The notes: generated from the letters alone by a model not told the origin. Shown: positions 24,418 to 42,911, numbered from the stretch's first letter. The stretch is 64,000 bases of DNA from Ceratobasidium sp. AG-K (GCA_037039685.1 JAWNGF010000010.1:682001-746000); one strand, 5' to 3'. Made by a program: numbers and translations.

Positions 24418-24738
24418 CCACGTCTCTCTTCCCATTTTTTTGTGTAGCCTTGTGTCCGTTTTCTTTTTAGTTATGCATGAATGCTGTATCACGAGGACCT
24501 TGACACAATGTGGATCCAGTTAATGTATACTAGTGGGACACGAGTGCTGGCAATAGCTTGAAATATTGTATGATCATTCCAGAGACCGCAGCCAAGCTCA
24601 GCGACATACCCCGCTTCCCCAAGTCAAGAACGCGGTGGATTAGTTGCTGCCTCAAGCGCCGAACTCGGCCCGAGTCGGTAAATTAGGAATTATGAGGGTC
24701 ACGTCGCACGTGATCGACACGCCTCCTTGTTCACGACC
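24418..24738. other. Intergenic spacer, MCM6 promoter
   Basis: Short gap between the NLR gene and MCM6. It contains CACGTGATCG-type E-box-like sequence just upstream of the MCM6 ATG. No exact MluI cell-cycle box (ACGCGT) was found. Confidence 0.35.
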
Positions 24739-27903
<3,165 letters not shown>

Positions 27904-28369
27904 GCAGTGCGATTGGCTGGTGACTTGCTATCCCTTTTCTATTTTGGTTCTATTGATAATTGTATCTCGAAGCATGGAAATACCAATATGTGCTTGACTG
28001 AATCTACCAGCATAGTAATCGCGGAGAGTCGATGGAGGCAGCCTGCGAAATAAACACGTGACTCTAGCTCCGATTTGTCACCAATGGCCGGCCGAGACCA
28101 CCCGAACCGCATGCCGGCGGGCTGTTGTCGACCGACAGGGCGAGGCGACCGCACGAAACGGGCGTTTTTGATGCACGCGATTGGACAGCCCCTATTAGCC
28201 CCACCGCGCTGTAGCCGGCCGCGAGCCGTCAACGGTGCATCGTTGTAAACATGCTTCGGGCAGGCTAGGTATAAATCCATCCCTCGGGCAAGGGTACGGT
28301 CCCTCAATCCACCCCGCACACTCAATCAACTAGCTACTTTACCGTTTTACTCACTCGACTAGTCCCATC
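27904..28369. other. Intergenic spacer with promoter of the small-protein gene
   Basis: Contains a GC-rich stretch and the TATA box listed separately. No gene seen. Confidence 0.4.
28270..28276 (+). promoter_or_regulatory. TATA box of the small-protein gene
   Basis: TATAAAT about 95 bp upstream of the ATG at 28370, preceded by GC-rich sequence; a normal core-promoter distance for fungi. Confidence 0.45.
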
Positions 28370-28828
28370 ATGGCCGCCCTCGGATCCATCCCAACCAATG
28401 GTCTCGGACTGTCTCCCCGCATTTCTCCCCGCGTCGACCCCGCGTTGACCAAACCTCTCCGCCAACCCGCACTCACTCGAGGCGGCGTACAATACATGAC
28501 CAAGCACTTTTCTCATCCCGAGGTAGGCTTTCTTGTGGCTCGTTTATTGGATTCGGACTTACGATTCATTTGTAGGCGCTACCGCTCATGCTCTCATTAT
28601 CCATGGGTGTTGGCTGTTACATGGGTCTCCAAGCCGTGAGCAGGTGAGTTTAATAGTTCTGAAAGCTAATCCAGATGAACTAATTGGTCGCGGTTTTAGA
28701 CATAGCGCACCTGCAGGTGAGGATGCACAAGCATGGGCACACTCCCACCCAGCATGGCAAGGCAAGGGCTACCGCCTAGGCCTAACAGAAGACTCTGTTC
28801 GCGAGGTCCTGTTTAGCATTGACATGTG
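28370..28828 (+). CDS. Small protein with one membrane segment, possibly mitochondrial
   Basis: Three exons (28370-28521, about 28575-28643, about 28700-28828) join in frame to about 116 residues. The N-terminus is rich in Pro, Arg and Ser without acidic residues until residue 23, like a mitochondrial presequence. Residues about 52-75 (LPLMLSLSMGVGCYMGLQAV) form one membrane helix that starts after FSHPEA. The tail is HSAPAGEDAQAWAHSHPAW, ending EVLFSIDM. The order basic leader, HPE, short helix with Gly and Tyr, then a polar tail with Trp resembles small MLRQ/NDUFA4-like respiratory-chain subunits, but the match is loose. The TATA box and clean GT-AG introns support a real gene. Confidence 0.65.
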
Positions 28829-30040
28829 ACCGGCTGGGAGCTGGTTATATTTTATTATTGGGGTTATAGGTGTGTTTCCAGCTGTGGTATGCTTGAAACT
28901 GCACCACGAGTCGATATAATTGTATTTCTAGTATTTACGGTTCGAAGTTTTGTGTTGTATTTATCAGACTATTGATGGATTATAATGGATGAATTCAAAT
29001 GATTGAATCAATCATATTTGTTCGCGTTCGGCCGATCTACATGGTCACGACTTTACTTGAGCTATTTGTTGAAGCCAGATATGCAATCTGAGACTACCAT
29101 TGCACCCATTGTTTGCAGCATAACAAAACCGAGGACCGAGGCTTCTGTTACCTCAGCCAACTCCCATTTGGACAGGAGGTGCCAAGCCAACTCAATGGCC
29201 AAAAATAGTGTTGCACTGTTATTTGCTTCACCTTGATGATCGCTTAGGAACTGATCTGGATAAGCAAACAGAAGCGCATTCCGGGGTGACAAGGAGGTCA
29301 TTAGGTAGACCTATTGCCAGCTGGCCTCGATTTGCTGAGCGGGCCGTGGGCTTTAATCGTGCTCCTGTTGTGACTTGCTATGCACACATATAGTGCATAA
29401 GTCATTGCCGTTGCCCTAATCAAACTTCAGGCTGTGAGCGATATCAACTATGTCTTGGATGAAATTCGCGGAGAAATATTCGCGTGTAGAAACATCAAGA
29501 AGTGGACGCATGCGCGACCGTGGTCTGATTTTGTCATCAAAGTAGCTCGGAACCATTGGATAACCATCTGTGCCTTCCCATTAGGGGGAAATCGAAGTCT
29601 CTTCCCGTGCTAGTTTCAATAAACCCTCAACTCACGTGGAGTGATACGTCGGGCGCCAAGCTCGTTCCCTGGCTGCGGGGAGACAAATCCCCACCACGCT
29701 AAATTCTGATAGGACCATGATGGCTATTGGTTCAAGATCAAACGGAGCAAGAAGCCTAAACGAAGCTCGTAGGATTTTGATCATATACTCTCACATGATT
29801 ACCAGGTCTCCCGACGTCATGAAAGCGGCCCGTGAAGTTTCAACGTTGCCGCTGGTTGCTGGACAGCGTGACCCAGCACAGGTCCCTCAGGTATGTTCGG
29901 CGACTCGAGTGCAAGCCGTGAGCGGGCCGCGCCTAGGCACTGAAGTTACACAGAAGCTATAAAATGGGCGCACGCAAGGGTTGGTTTGAGCATTCCCATT
30001 CATACAACATATACTGCTCAGTTGATTTTGCTGCAAAACA
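28829..30040. other. Intergenic spacer with pectate lyase promoter
   Basis: AT-rich 3' region of the small gene, then about 800 bp with only short, unrecognised frames (one of 79 codons on the minus strand, 29062-29301), and the pectate-lyase TATA box. Confidence 0.35.
29958..29964 (+). promoter_or_regulatory. TATA box of the pectate lyase gene
   Basis: TATAAAA, 77 bp upstream of the ATG at 30041. Confidence 0.5.
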
Positions 30041-31075
30041 ATGGTTTCCACCTCTCGCTTTAACATTGCTCTTGCCGCCGTTGTTGCTTCGCTGTTCGGT
30101 TCGGTGGCAGCTGCTCCCTCGCCAACCACCCTGCATGTCGACGAGTTTGTTCGCCGCGACGCTGATGCCCCTCCGTTCGTCAAGCGTGCAGCGAGCTGCA
30201 CTTTCCCAACTCCCCCTAAGACCTCGAGCTTGAGTGCACCAATCACCGTTACGGGCACCTTTGACGGTAAGTTGAATCATATTCTATGTATGCGCCTCGC
30301 CCTGATCATCGGTGGCCAACCGTAGGTGGAAATGTGCGGTTTGATCGTGGCTCTGGCGCATGCACCGATCAAGCCGAAGGCGGAGATGCTGATGCCGTCT
30401 TCCTCGTTCAGTCTGGAGGAACTGTCCAGTAAGTCCCAGTCGGAATCTTCCATGTATTCAAAACTCATGTCCATCCTATTCAGAAACGTAGTCATTGGTG
30501 CTAACCAGGCTGAAGGCATCCACTGCCTCGGCCCTTGTAACTTGTACAATGTCTGGTTCGAGGACGTCTGCGAAGATGCCATCACAATCAAGCAGACCTC
30601 TGGACAGTCCAATATTATTGGTGGTGGTGCCAAGGCGGCCAGCGACAAGGTCGTCCAACACAATGGTGGCGGGACGGTGAAAATCGACTCGTACTGCGTG
30701 CAGACATTCGGCAAGCTCTACCGCTCATGCGGAAACTGCTCAACGTAAGTGCCGCCTTTTTTATCTTTATGGGTTTGTGCCTCACCCGGAGTCGTCCCCA
30801 GTCAATATAAGCGCACCGTCTTGATCTCCCAGATCATTGGTAGCAGTGGCTCCTCATTAGCAGGAATCAACTCCAACTACGGCGATGTTGCTCAGTTCGA
30901 TACCTCTTCGCTCTCACTCAACTCGGTCTCTAGCATCTGCGACACGTATCAGGGCAACGACGATGGAGATGAGCCCACTAAGCTCACGACCAACGTTTCC
31001 AACGCATAGTAAGTCGATGTCAGGACATTTCCGAGCTCCTGCTAATGGTGATCTAATAACAGCTGCAAATTTTAA
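30041..31075 (+). CDS. Secreted pectate lyase, polysaccharide lyase family 3 type
   Basis: Cleaves de-esterified pectin in plant cell walls by beta-elimination; secreted. A signal peptide is visible ([16 protein letters not shown]), followed by a dibasic VKR that may end a propeptide. The mature part starts [13 protein letters not shown]. It continues with [72 protein letters not shown] and [12 protein letters not shown], the conserved blocks of family PL3 parallel beta-helix enzymes, with several Cys pairs. The last exon is only 13 nt, giving YCKF and stop at 31073-31075. Five exons with short introns. Fits a plant-associated or litter-degrading fungus. Confidence 0.88.
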
Positions 31076-31716
31076 CGAGGTTCGCCGAGGGGCAATATTG
31101 GCTGAGATGTCTGTGCCCTTGAATTAGTTTGTTTGGTCGTTTCGCGAATTCGGATAGATATTCATTTGCTTTCAATAAGTGGAAAAGTCAGGCATCAATA
31201 TTTGACCTTGAATGTCGCCCAGGAAGTTCCCCGCAGCGGGGTTCCCATGCCAGAAATGATTACGAATAATGGTTGTTTCGTGCACCCCAGGACGCCCTAT
31301 TAATATTGGCAGGACTCGGTCGATCGGTAGGAGTGCGGTTAGATATGGCAGTCTCACCCCTGTCCCGCCACTCTTGTGGGAAAATCATCAGCGAATTGAG
31401 TGATTTGACAATACCAGCAATTCTCCAAAGTAAAATTGCTCCCTCTATATTCTGAATGCATTTATCATCGCCGTGTCAGTGAGCAGGGGAGCCTGAGTGA
31501 CACGTGATCCACATCTAGTAGTTACATAATCGATTATGAAACTCAAATTTCCAGTTGTGCTTCGTCCTATACTTGACCATTTCCTCGTCTTGTTAGACTT
31601 CTCACGACGACAACTTGGGATCTCTAGTGACCTTGCTGCTCAATTATATTACTTACTACTAGTCTACTCTTGTTGGTGAATCTTGGCCTCTTAGTTCATA
31701 ACCGAGTGGGTCGACG
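31076..31716. other. Intergenic spacer
   Basis: 3' flank of the pectate lyase gene and 5' flank of RRP3. No gene, clear TATA box or repeat seen. Confidence 0.35.
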
Positions 31717-33755
<2,039 letters not shown>

Positions 33756-33843
33756 CGGGAATTAGAGCATCATATTACATTAATTTACCGTGTTCGTGTC
33801 GTTTGACTATTTATACATTCGTGGTCTACAGTCAAACCCATGA

Positions 33844-36800
33844 CTAGCTATAGGCAAATAGCCCCCGCCCCCTCCAGTACTTTATCCACTTTCTCACGTA
33901 ATCCTCTCCAAGCTCATCGGCGTTTCGGAGCGCCTCGCTCACCTGTTCAGCTTCCCTGGTGTCCAGTCGCACAATACCCCCTGACTCCCAGTCGCCCGTA
34001 TCTCCCAGTCGATCGTCGGCGCTCGCTATGGCGTCAATTGTATTCTGGATCTTCTGGCTGGGGAAGAGTCGGTAACGCTGCTCCTCGGGTCCTCGAAATC
34101 TAGCTGCACTCTCACCCACGCGTTGACTCCATTGGTTGAATCGTACAATGGGAAGAGAGGTCAGCTCGTTATTAGGGCTGAGGTGTTTAGAGAATAAATT
34201 CATAATATCCATCCATGGCACGGGTCGAGGATGAGCAATGTGGATAACCGGGGGTAGAACTATGCCACGGGATAGTGAAGCGTCAATAATTGAGCGAGCT
34301 GCGATGTCCAGCGGAACCCAAGATACGGTCTATTTAAGGCTATTAGCTTGAGCTTGGCGGGTGGTATATGCGCAGTAATCACCCCGTTCGTAGCAGGAAG
34401 GCACCCCGCTGAGACTGAAGAAGCAAGTATAGCTGGCAGCCAGTCCGAGACTGGCCACGCACCACTCGCCAAGTCTCCAGTTAGTTGCCCAAGCCTTGCA
34501 ATGCAGGCCTCCAAGCCACGCTCCCGTGCCGATCTCAAAAGCTAAGCAACTCGATAAGTACCGGAATTCTAACGGAAAACGAGAGGCCAAGCCCACCTCT
34601 TCGGTGACCAGCTTGCTGTAGCCATATCCGAGTCCACATGTCGCTACAGTATCCTCAAGCCTTATATAACCTTCCTTCAAGCGGCCCATATGATTTCCTA
34701 ACCCAACCACGGAGACCGATGAAGTAAATAGGAATCGCGGGCCGCCTACTGGCGAGGTAGAGTTTAGGGCAAGATTAAGCAGGTTACGAGCACCTCGGAC
34801 GCTGGGTTCGAACGATTGAAGGCTGAGATTAAAGTTAACCGGCCATGCATTCTACGGCAGAACAGTTAGTCCGGAACGCTACGCCCAAAGAAAAAAGCCA
34901 GCTAACGTGAATAATTACGGTGGCTTGACTGCAGATCTGCCCAGATCATTTAGTACTTTGGTGATTCCAACGCATCAATTCCCTGAGCTAACCTCGTTGT
35001 ACAGTTCGGCCGATAACCCTAGTTGGTCTTCCTCTAAGTCCGCCTCCAAAAGCGTAAGCTTATCACTTTCTAGGAGTCGTACGTCGAGAAGCTTATCTTC
35101 AAAGGATTCTTGTTGCCTTGCCTTGTTACTCGTGTTCCCCTTGCGGTTCAACGCCCACACTTTTTCTACCCTATCATGCTGAAGAAGCTGACCTAGAATA
35201 TGTGATCCCAGTCCGCCACTGGTACCAGTAATCAGAACGTGCTCCTTCTGTCCAGGCCGAGGGGTCGTTATGTCGTCCTTCGCATCTATTGGCCAGTGAC
35301 AATCGTACTTCTTGATCATGGACTTGATCTGTGCGAGAATGTCGATGGACGGTTCAGCACAAGCACTACCGTTGCTACGTAGCTGAAGGAGATGCGCAGT
35401 AATTTGGGATACAGTCGGTCGTTCAAAGATTGTCTGCTGATTCAAAAGACTTGCCGCGTTCTTCACGTTCTCTTGAGAAGACTCTTTCATCGCATTTCTC
35501 AGTGCTCGGAGCAAGAACGTCGCCGTCAAACTACGTAGTACTCGGTGTTTAGTTGAAGCGGTCTGATGCAAGTATTGAACTAACCTATCCATCCCCTGTT
35601 GAAACAAGTCTTTATCCAAGTTAACTTCTCGCCCTAGGATGTCGCGTACATATCCTCCAATCCAGGCCGATATCACTTTGCAGTCATCCCACGCTTCGGG
35701 GGGCTCGACGCTGTCGGGTCCATGAGCACCCTGCTCCAGTCCGGCATACATCGTATCAATGTTCTCCGCATATAGCTTCAGAACCGCAGAACGAGACACT
35801 GTGCCCTTCGGGGTGCGGGGGAATGGATGTGCCGGATGGGTTAGGATTATTGCATCTCGAGCAAGGCGTGCGTGTGTTGAGGAGATCCGATTTGCGTTTT
35901 CAACGTATGGCCTAATAGAATTAAAGATTTCATAAATTGGTCGAGATCACTGGTTTTTACGCGCACCATATCTCGTCCATCAGTTTAGCCCGGCTCCGCT
36001 TATCGTCGTATCTGTCACTTAGGTGTACTTCCAGTTCGATAATTACTCCAGTTTGATTTCTCTCCCTTCCGAATACCACCGCTGCGTGTACGTGGGGACT
36101 GTTGACTATCTCAACCTCTGCAAGCCAGAATCTCAATGATGATCTGGATTGCGAGAGCGCGCGAGACTCACCCATTGGTAAGGGATTGCATTTCTCCCCG
36201 TTTGACAGAGCGATCTGATCGTCAAGTCGCCCTACGCTGAGGAATGTTCAGCACCCAAAGATAATGGAACATGACTAAACGCGCGTACATCTTAAACATA
36301 GCTGGATTGGTTAGGTGACGCACTACCAAATCCTTCGACTTGTAGGCTGAATGTCCATTAACCGTGGAGTTGTAGACGAACGGCTTGTGTCCATCAGTTT
36401 CCTTCAGATCAAATTAGCAAGCTTTAATAATAGTTGATCATTTCCGCGAAACATACCACGTAGACTAACTCATATGTTCCGCTTTCATCATGTTGAGGAT
36501 CCAGATGTATACTGATGCGGGGTACAAACTTGACATATGGCCAATCGTATGGATCCCTTTCGGCATAGTTCAACTCGACGACGGTGCCGAGTTCTGTAGC
36601 ACCATACATGGGTAGAAGCCGGACCCCTTGTTATAAACACGGCATAGTATTGTGCATATATTGAGTATAAGAGGTATGGATAACTTAGACCTCACATACC
36701 TCGATTCACGAGTTTATTGCCAACTGCTTCAGCCAGGGACCCGCCTCCGAACATCTAGGACTACGGTTAGAAGCCTTATTCAGCCTTGAACCATGGGTCT

Positions 36801-37989
36801 ACACACCACACACTTCAACTTTCCCAGCCGTGATATCGCATCCTCGTCTTGCGCCCAAGCCTATCCAGTGCTATCAGAAATGAGTCAATTGAAATATCAG
36901 TGAAATACTTGCCTCTAAAAAGGCAGGTGCACACATCACGTAGTCGCATCTGAGGCAAGTTGCAGCTTGAAGCGTTGAATGTGGAGTGGGTACAACAGGT
37001 GGGCAATGCGGTGCGAACAGAGCCTGAGTGTAGCCCGTGTAAAGAGGCATAAACACCTGCATCATCGTGCCCTGGCAATTATGAACGTTAAAATCCACGT
37101 TCAACAGAACCTGATGAAGCGCTAACCATTGAATGAAATGTCGGTGATGCCATGGTCCCAACTCTTGTATCTGGCTCGGCCAGCATTTGCGGCACAGCTG
37201 GGTAAAACAAAGTGTAAATGCTGCTGAAACAACTAGAATATGGATTAAAGTGCTTACGCCGAATGATATAATTCTTGAATACCCCCTCCAAATGGAAAAC
37301 GATAACCTTGGGCATGCCCGTGGAGCCCGAACTATGAAGGATACATACAGGCGAATTTGCAGGTGTTGGATGAAGGCCAGGGAACAGGGGTAATTTTTGT
37401 TTCATCGCATTGCTTCCAGATGGTTGTTCACTGACGAAGAGGTCCTCATATTTAGGAAGATCGACGAAGCTGATGGAACCTTGCTGGTGATCGGACTGCA
37501 GGGTGGACTCGAGGGTCGCGCGCAACTCGTCGATGGCTGGACTTCCGCCCGTTACAAGTCTAGAGGTGCCAGTAGCCTTGAGAAGGTGAACCACGCCCGC
37601 AACGGGGATCCGGGGTGAGATCGGAAAGGGCTAGGAACAATATATTGGTTATTCGAAACGCGTGGCTGGAACAGCAACCAACGAACCACTAGCCCCGCCC
37701 GCATTACAGCCAGAAAAACTGTAATGTATACAATGGTGTCGGTCGATATGACTATTCCAACGGTCGTCCCTTTGGAGATGCTGGCCTCGGGATTGAAGAG
37801 ATGTGCCGCCCTATGAACAGCCAAGGCAAGTTGCTTGTAAGTTATCCTAGTTTGGGTTGAGTCGCCAATATCGTGTAGGAGAGCAAAGAGACAATCAGGG
37901 TTGTTGTTGAGATGAAAGTCTATGGCTAGGGCTGGCAGGACAGTACCGTCGATTGGCGGGAGGTTGAATCTAGGTGGCAGTAACACCAT
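33844..37989 (-). CDS. Adenylate-forming reductase 1 (A-T-R, NRPS-like)
   Basis: Activates a carboxylic acid with ATP, loads it on a carrier-bound phosphopantetheine and reduces it with NAD(P)H to an aldehyde or alcohol. Starts MVLLPPRFNLPP at 37989. Adenylation motifs: LHSSGSTGMPKVIVFH, YGATELGTV, and GRLDDQIALSNGEKCNP with the catalytic Lys. The carrier domain LFQQGMDSL has its Ser codon split by an intron (35531-35584). The reductase domain begins LITGTSGGLGSH (NADP-binding), with WALNRKG and active-site YGYSK. It ends GLFAYS, stop at 33844-33846, after about 14 introns. Roughly 1,060 residues, normal for the family. More diverged than copies 2 and 3. Looks intact; acid substrate unknown. 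Could be aminoadipate-reductase-like, but it lacks a lysine-pathway context. Confidence 0.85.
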
Positions 37990-39193
37990 GTCGGCTGCGA
38001 ACTACTAAGCGATGAGTCGTTGGTAGTAAGTGGGAATCGAAATGAAAGTGTGGGGCCTTACCCATGGAGCTTATATAGTGCAAGATGTTCAAGGCGCCTA
38101 GTTCCCTAGGCTAACGTTCCAACTCCCATCCTCAGAACTGGTACGCCTTGTTCACAATACATCTGCTCGGATCGGCCGAGCAAACAGTATAACGGGCAGG
38201 AGGGCCGTTGACGGGTGAAAACGCTGCGGGTCTTTCCGTCTTGTTGAAGCCACCTAAGTGACGTTCGACTCCAGTTCTAGTAGAAGCACTGTGCAAGCTC
38301 ATCCCAAATCAGGACCCTTTCGTCGGCCATCAACTCACAGCAGATTACGGAATTGGGGCACGCCCTCAGTCGAGACTCAATAGCCAAAATTCAAGTTACT
38401 AGCTATGGTTAGATGGAGGCAAGTAAGATGGTATGTGGTGGTTAAACCTCGGTTGATTGTGTAACATTTGATGGTGGCTAATGGGATCAACACAAATATC
38501 AGCCAAACAAAACTTGGACGCCTTGTCGGTTGTTACACCATATAATGCCGAGTATAAATCACGATCGTATAAGCCATTTTGTTACATCACGCCAAAAGCG
38601 AAAGCCTGGCAAGTCCAATAAAATATATACATATAAAACCTCGGTATGATCACGACGACCGACTTAGACCTCCCGCTTTTCTTGTCAACTCGCAGCCATC
38701 CCCTTGTGGGATGGCGCAAGCAGATAAAATGGTACCGCTCCCTCATTTGAATTATTTGGTTGGACGGAGGGCTTGGCGTGTGATCTTGCACAATGGCAGA
38801 TAAAGCCCGGTAACGTGGGCGCACTCGGGAAAAGGTTGCCCCAAGTGGATATTCAACATGTGTTTTCCATCCAAACTTGTCGATGGGTCGGACCTCCTAT
38901 CCCACAGTACATTGCGCATCAAGATTATGTTCTCCTGAATGGTACGCACACGTTGCCGGGCGGTCAGAGCTTGGATACAGCGCCTGAATCTTCAGCCGAC
39001 CTACCCGGTTTGGCATTGGCGATTTCAATACCATCTTGAGGGACGAATACTGTAGAACGGTATAGCACAACCATCCTCTATGGCACGCAGCTTTTATTGA
39101 ACCCCATCGAGAACGATAGAAGTAAACATCAAACGAATCGAAAATGATTAATCGAGTAATAAATTCTAGTAGACTACCACATTCACGGACAGA
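37990..39193. other. Intergenic spacer, upstream of reductase 1
   Basis: About 1.2 kb between the start of reductase gene 1 and the left end of the CACTA element. Apart from the TATA box I see no gene. Before the insertion, this stretch ran directly into the 3' end of reductase gene 2. Confidence 0.4.
38071..38077 (-). promoter_or_regulatory. TATA box of reductase gene 1
   Basis: TATATAA on the minus strand, 82 bp upstream of the ATG at 37989. Confidence 0.5.
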
Positions 39194-39196
39194 TGC

Positions 39197-39460
39197 CACT
39201 GTGGACCCCAGACTTCCGGATCGTCCAGGGGCGACCCTCGGATCGTCCAAAAATCCGGGGGAAAAGTCCGCAGATGTCTGTCGACGGACCCCCGGATTCG
39301 ATATCCGGAACCTCGGACGGCCCGAATCGCCACCGGGTCCCCGACCTTTCTTCCGGACGTGCAGGTTACCCTCGGATGGGTTTGCTGGTGGTCGGTCGGC
39401 CACCCTCGGACTGTTCGGAAGTTTTAGGGGGGTGTATCGAGTGGAGTGTACACTAGTTCT
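39197..39460. repeat. Left terminal and subterminal repeat of the CACTA element
   Basis: Begins with the inverted terminal repeat. At least ten CCGGA or CGGAY words in both orientations follow (for example CTTCCGGATCGTCC, CCTCGGATCGTCC, GATATCCGG), a candidate transposase-binding array. Confidence 0.75.
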
Positions 39461-39575
39461 ATTAGTGATTGTAAATGTAATTACATCTTTTCTAGTCCTA
39501 GGGGGTGTCGTATTAGCTGACTGGGACCGCATGATACGCTCGAATAAGTGCGACAAGTATTCACATACCTTGTAT

Positions 39576-42500
39576 TTACTCAGCGCCCGAGCTTCGATCG
39601 ATAATCCACCACTTGTTGCCGTCGCGAATGCGCCCAATAGCACATTTGATGTTGTCCGCGTCGACGACTTCTCCACTTGAAAGCTGACCTTCGTAAGAAA
39701 CTACAGTGTACTCGTACGAAGTATTGACTTCGGTTCGGGCCTCCAGAATCAACGCCAGCAAAAGAGTCTGAACGTAGTTGCTGGGGTTGATGGCGGAGTT
39801 GGGTGGAATGGGAAGTGCGAAGAGGTGCTGAAGTTGTCCATAAAAGGACTGTAGAATAAAGTCGGGGGGTGCATTCGGAATACGGGCAAGTCGATCAACC
39901 TCGAGCTCGTACTGTTTTATTTTAGAATTGGCTGATTATTCAAGTTGAAAATAAGAATCTTACCCGAACAAAAGATGCGTCGCGCCCGTCCTCTCGTAGC
40001 TTATGGTACCCGCGTGCGTGGATCAAATCGCCTCCATTGATGATGCGCATTCGTCCCCATTGCATAACCGACGCTGGAACGTACGCCTTGGCTGCTGGAA
40101 AGGCGATTTCGTACGCCGTTACTAGGTATTTGGCGATTTTTCGACGCAGCGGCTCTGTTACCGTCAATCGCTCGGAGCGTGGAGTCAACAGCACGCAAGC
40201 GGGGTCTAAATTGTTTCCGGGTGTAAGAAATAATGGAATTAATTGTCGAACTACTTACAGTCTGGAAGCTGATCCCCCTCGACCGCCTGACCTTCATCTT
40301 CAGCATCCCTCGCATCTCTTGGGTGGCGAAGCACGATTGTATCGTGGAGGTCGTACACCTCGCGAATGACTCGAAGCTGGGCACAGTCTAGGATTCGCCG
40401 TGCGATGTTTGCCGAGTAGTACCGCCGGCTTCGGACTGACGCCCCAATGAAGCTGCAGTATCGCTCCATTGGAAAGGCCCAATACGCCCAGACCGGTCCT
40501 AAGAACTCAATCGAGTCGGCGATATGCAATAGGTAATGGACGTTTACCGGGCATGTCTGTAGTCGATCAGCACTGTATTGGTAGTATATCCTATTTGATA
40601 ATAAGTTACTGCGCGACGAGTCTTTGTATGCGTTCACATACCGCTCATAATCCTCAATCCATTTAGCAAACCCGTTGCGTATTGTAGGAATGTCGTCCCT
40701 AGAGATAAAATGGCTGACGCACATTTTAACCAAGGTGACGAGGCGGACAAAGTGAGTATAGTATGTTCGCTTAGTAAAGCGACGTCGCAGTAAACAAGGG
40801 GCAAGTTGAGTCGCGAAAAGCATCCAGGATTCGGCAATAAAGTGGCTGCGCTTATTAAGGTTGGGAACGCGACATCCAAATACAGAGGGGATCGTGCAGC
40901 CCGAATCTTCGCATAGATCCCCAACAAGGGCCCACATCACCGAGTCAATCTGGTAGGTTTCTTTACCATTGTCGATGCTGTTAAAGTCGTTGGTCCATAA
41001 TTCGACAAGCTGAGGGATTAAGTTAATCCAGACCATATGCATTACCTCAACGGGGAATGATGCCGGAATACTGATCGACGAGAGTTTAGCAAGCAAGGTG
41101 ACACCTTTGACACCATAGGTTGTCGCCAGTCTGGAGCATGCGTGCTCATTTGGTGTTTGGAGTACCTCGTACCCTTGCTCCATGGTCTCTGTATGCGTTC
41201 GGAGAGGTAAGTCCAAAGGGTTTGTTGTCGTTCCGTCGGGTCGATGCAAGGGACAATACATATGCATGCCTCCCTTGGCAGTCTGACCGGAAATCGCCTC
41301 GTGCATACAGAATCGGCAAGGTAACTTAGCGTTATGACCCAGGAATTCAAGTACCTTGGTGATTGCTGGTATGTCGCCAAAGACCGCCAGAAGATGTGCA
41401 CGTAGTAAAAAAACCTCTTCATGGAGCATATCGACAGCTTCGACTCCTGTGGCTAATTCGATTAGTTCGTCGATTAGGGGCTGTAGGAAAGAATTGATGT
41501 CCTTAGGGGAATGTGGGCCAGGTATCACGCCAACACATATGATGTTCTCAAGGAGATTTCGTATTTCGGGCGGAAAATTGTAGTTTATCAGGATTATTGG
41601 CCAACAAGTATTTTTTCGACGCTTGAAGGGACAAAGGCCGTCGATCGAAAGGCCAAATGCAAGCTCCCGGCGGTCCTGAAAGTGATAGTAGGCCTGTTTC
41701 TCATCGTTTATTGTCACCTTGGTACGTTTCAGTTTTTCGTATTGTGTGCCAGCAAAAATTTCGTCTATATCGCCCGATCGTTGATAGTTTGCACGGTAAT
41801 TGAGCTTCTCGCAGGTCAATTTATTACGAAATAGTGCAAGAACTTGGGGAATGGCGGGAACATAGGAAAATATAGAGTATGGTTGGCCGGCGGGATTCAG
41901 TCGAGGGGCTTTGCAGTAAGGGCATTCCTGTAAGTCACCTAGATAGCCGGTATAACAGACGCAAGAGTTCTTGCAGCAATGATATTTGACGGGTGACAGT
42001 GCAGAAAGGGACAGCATCTGTGCACGCACCAATTTAAGCGATCGTAAACTTCCATGGGACCGTTTGTGGATGAACGCATCTTGCATTGCTTTGTAACTAC
42101 GTACAGTCGGCTTATGCTGGACTATGAATTTAAATGAAAGTATATCGTCTAAGATATCTGGGGTAATTGAAAGCAACGCTAAATATTATAAAACTTAGCT
42201 AGACTAGTATCAAGCGTGCAAAGCAACTCACCGTTCTTTGCTGCATCTAATGTGAACCCTGCCCGCAGTCGCGCCTCGGGGGAAAGACCGCCCGTTGCTG
42301 GATTATATCCTTCGTTTCCCGGGTTCGATGCGTCGGATCCAGGGTGTCCAACAGTCGACGCTGAATCGCTGTCGGAGAGGTTGGTTGAGTTCGTTATAGT
42401 TCGATTGCCAAACTCCGTATGTGGATGGGCACGCATTACCTGTGCCCAGACATGTGTCAGATCAACTGCCGGTATAGGATCTGGCTCTGGCAACTCGTAG

Positions 42501-42830
42501 GTGATAGGGAATGGTGGATCTGGGGGTCCGGGGGAGCTATTGAACATTGGGTGCATGCCCGGCTCGGACCGAGCAACAGCAGATCCACGACGCGCGTTGA
42601 GCGATTCTCTACTAGATAAACGTCGACGAAAGCTCTCGCTGGATTCATGTATATTAGCAAAATAAATATTAGTTTATAGTCAAGCGGGCTGCTCACCGTA
42701 TCCTTGCCAGACGCTCATCCGAACTGGGACGCTTTTTTCGCCAGATTCCCTGAAGGTGACGCTTCCGTGTCTCAGTTGTGACTGGCTTAGTGCACCTGCC
42801 GCATGGGCAGGGCACTTTCCGTTTTCCCAT
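39576..42830 (-). CDS. CACTA transposase (tnp2 family, Plavaka-like)
   Basis: Cuts and joins the element ends. The start MGKRKVPCPCGRC (42830) opens a short Cys-rich exon; a Pro/Ser-rich exon follows (MFNSSPGPPDPP). The main exon runs from about 42178 to 40251. It has a Cys cluster (YHCCKNSCVCYTGYLG, ECPYCKAPR), then RRELAFGLSIDGLCPF and the tnp2 block CWPIILINYNFPPEIR, then LLAVFGDIPAITKVLEFLGH, LPCRFCMHEAI, and ASFPVEVMHMVWINLIPQL. An RNase H-like Asp (SIDGL) and the Asp in VFGDIP fit family catalytic residues. Downstream exons give PLRRKIAKYLVTAYEIAFP and end DRSSGAE at 39576. All frames join by plausible short introns. Looks intact. Confidence 0.85.
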
Positions 42831-42911
42831 TGTCGCGGCGGAGGGTGTATGCAAGGGAGGCGGAAATTTTTGGGTTGTGGCGGCGGGTCGCCACTTAAGC
42901 GCCGGTGGGTG

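Noticed and set aside
38897..39676. 259-codon minus-strand frame across the left end of the CACTA element
   Set aside because: It runs through the terminal repeat and CCGGA array into flanking DNA and has no domain; a chance frame in GC-rich repeats.
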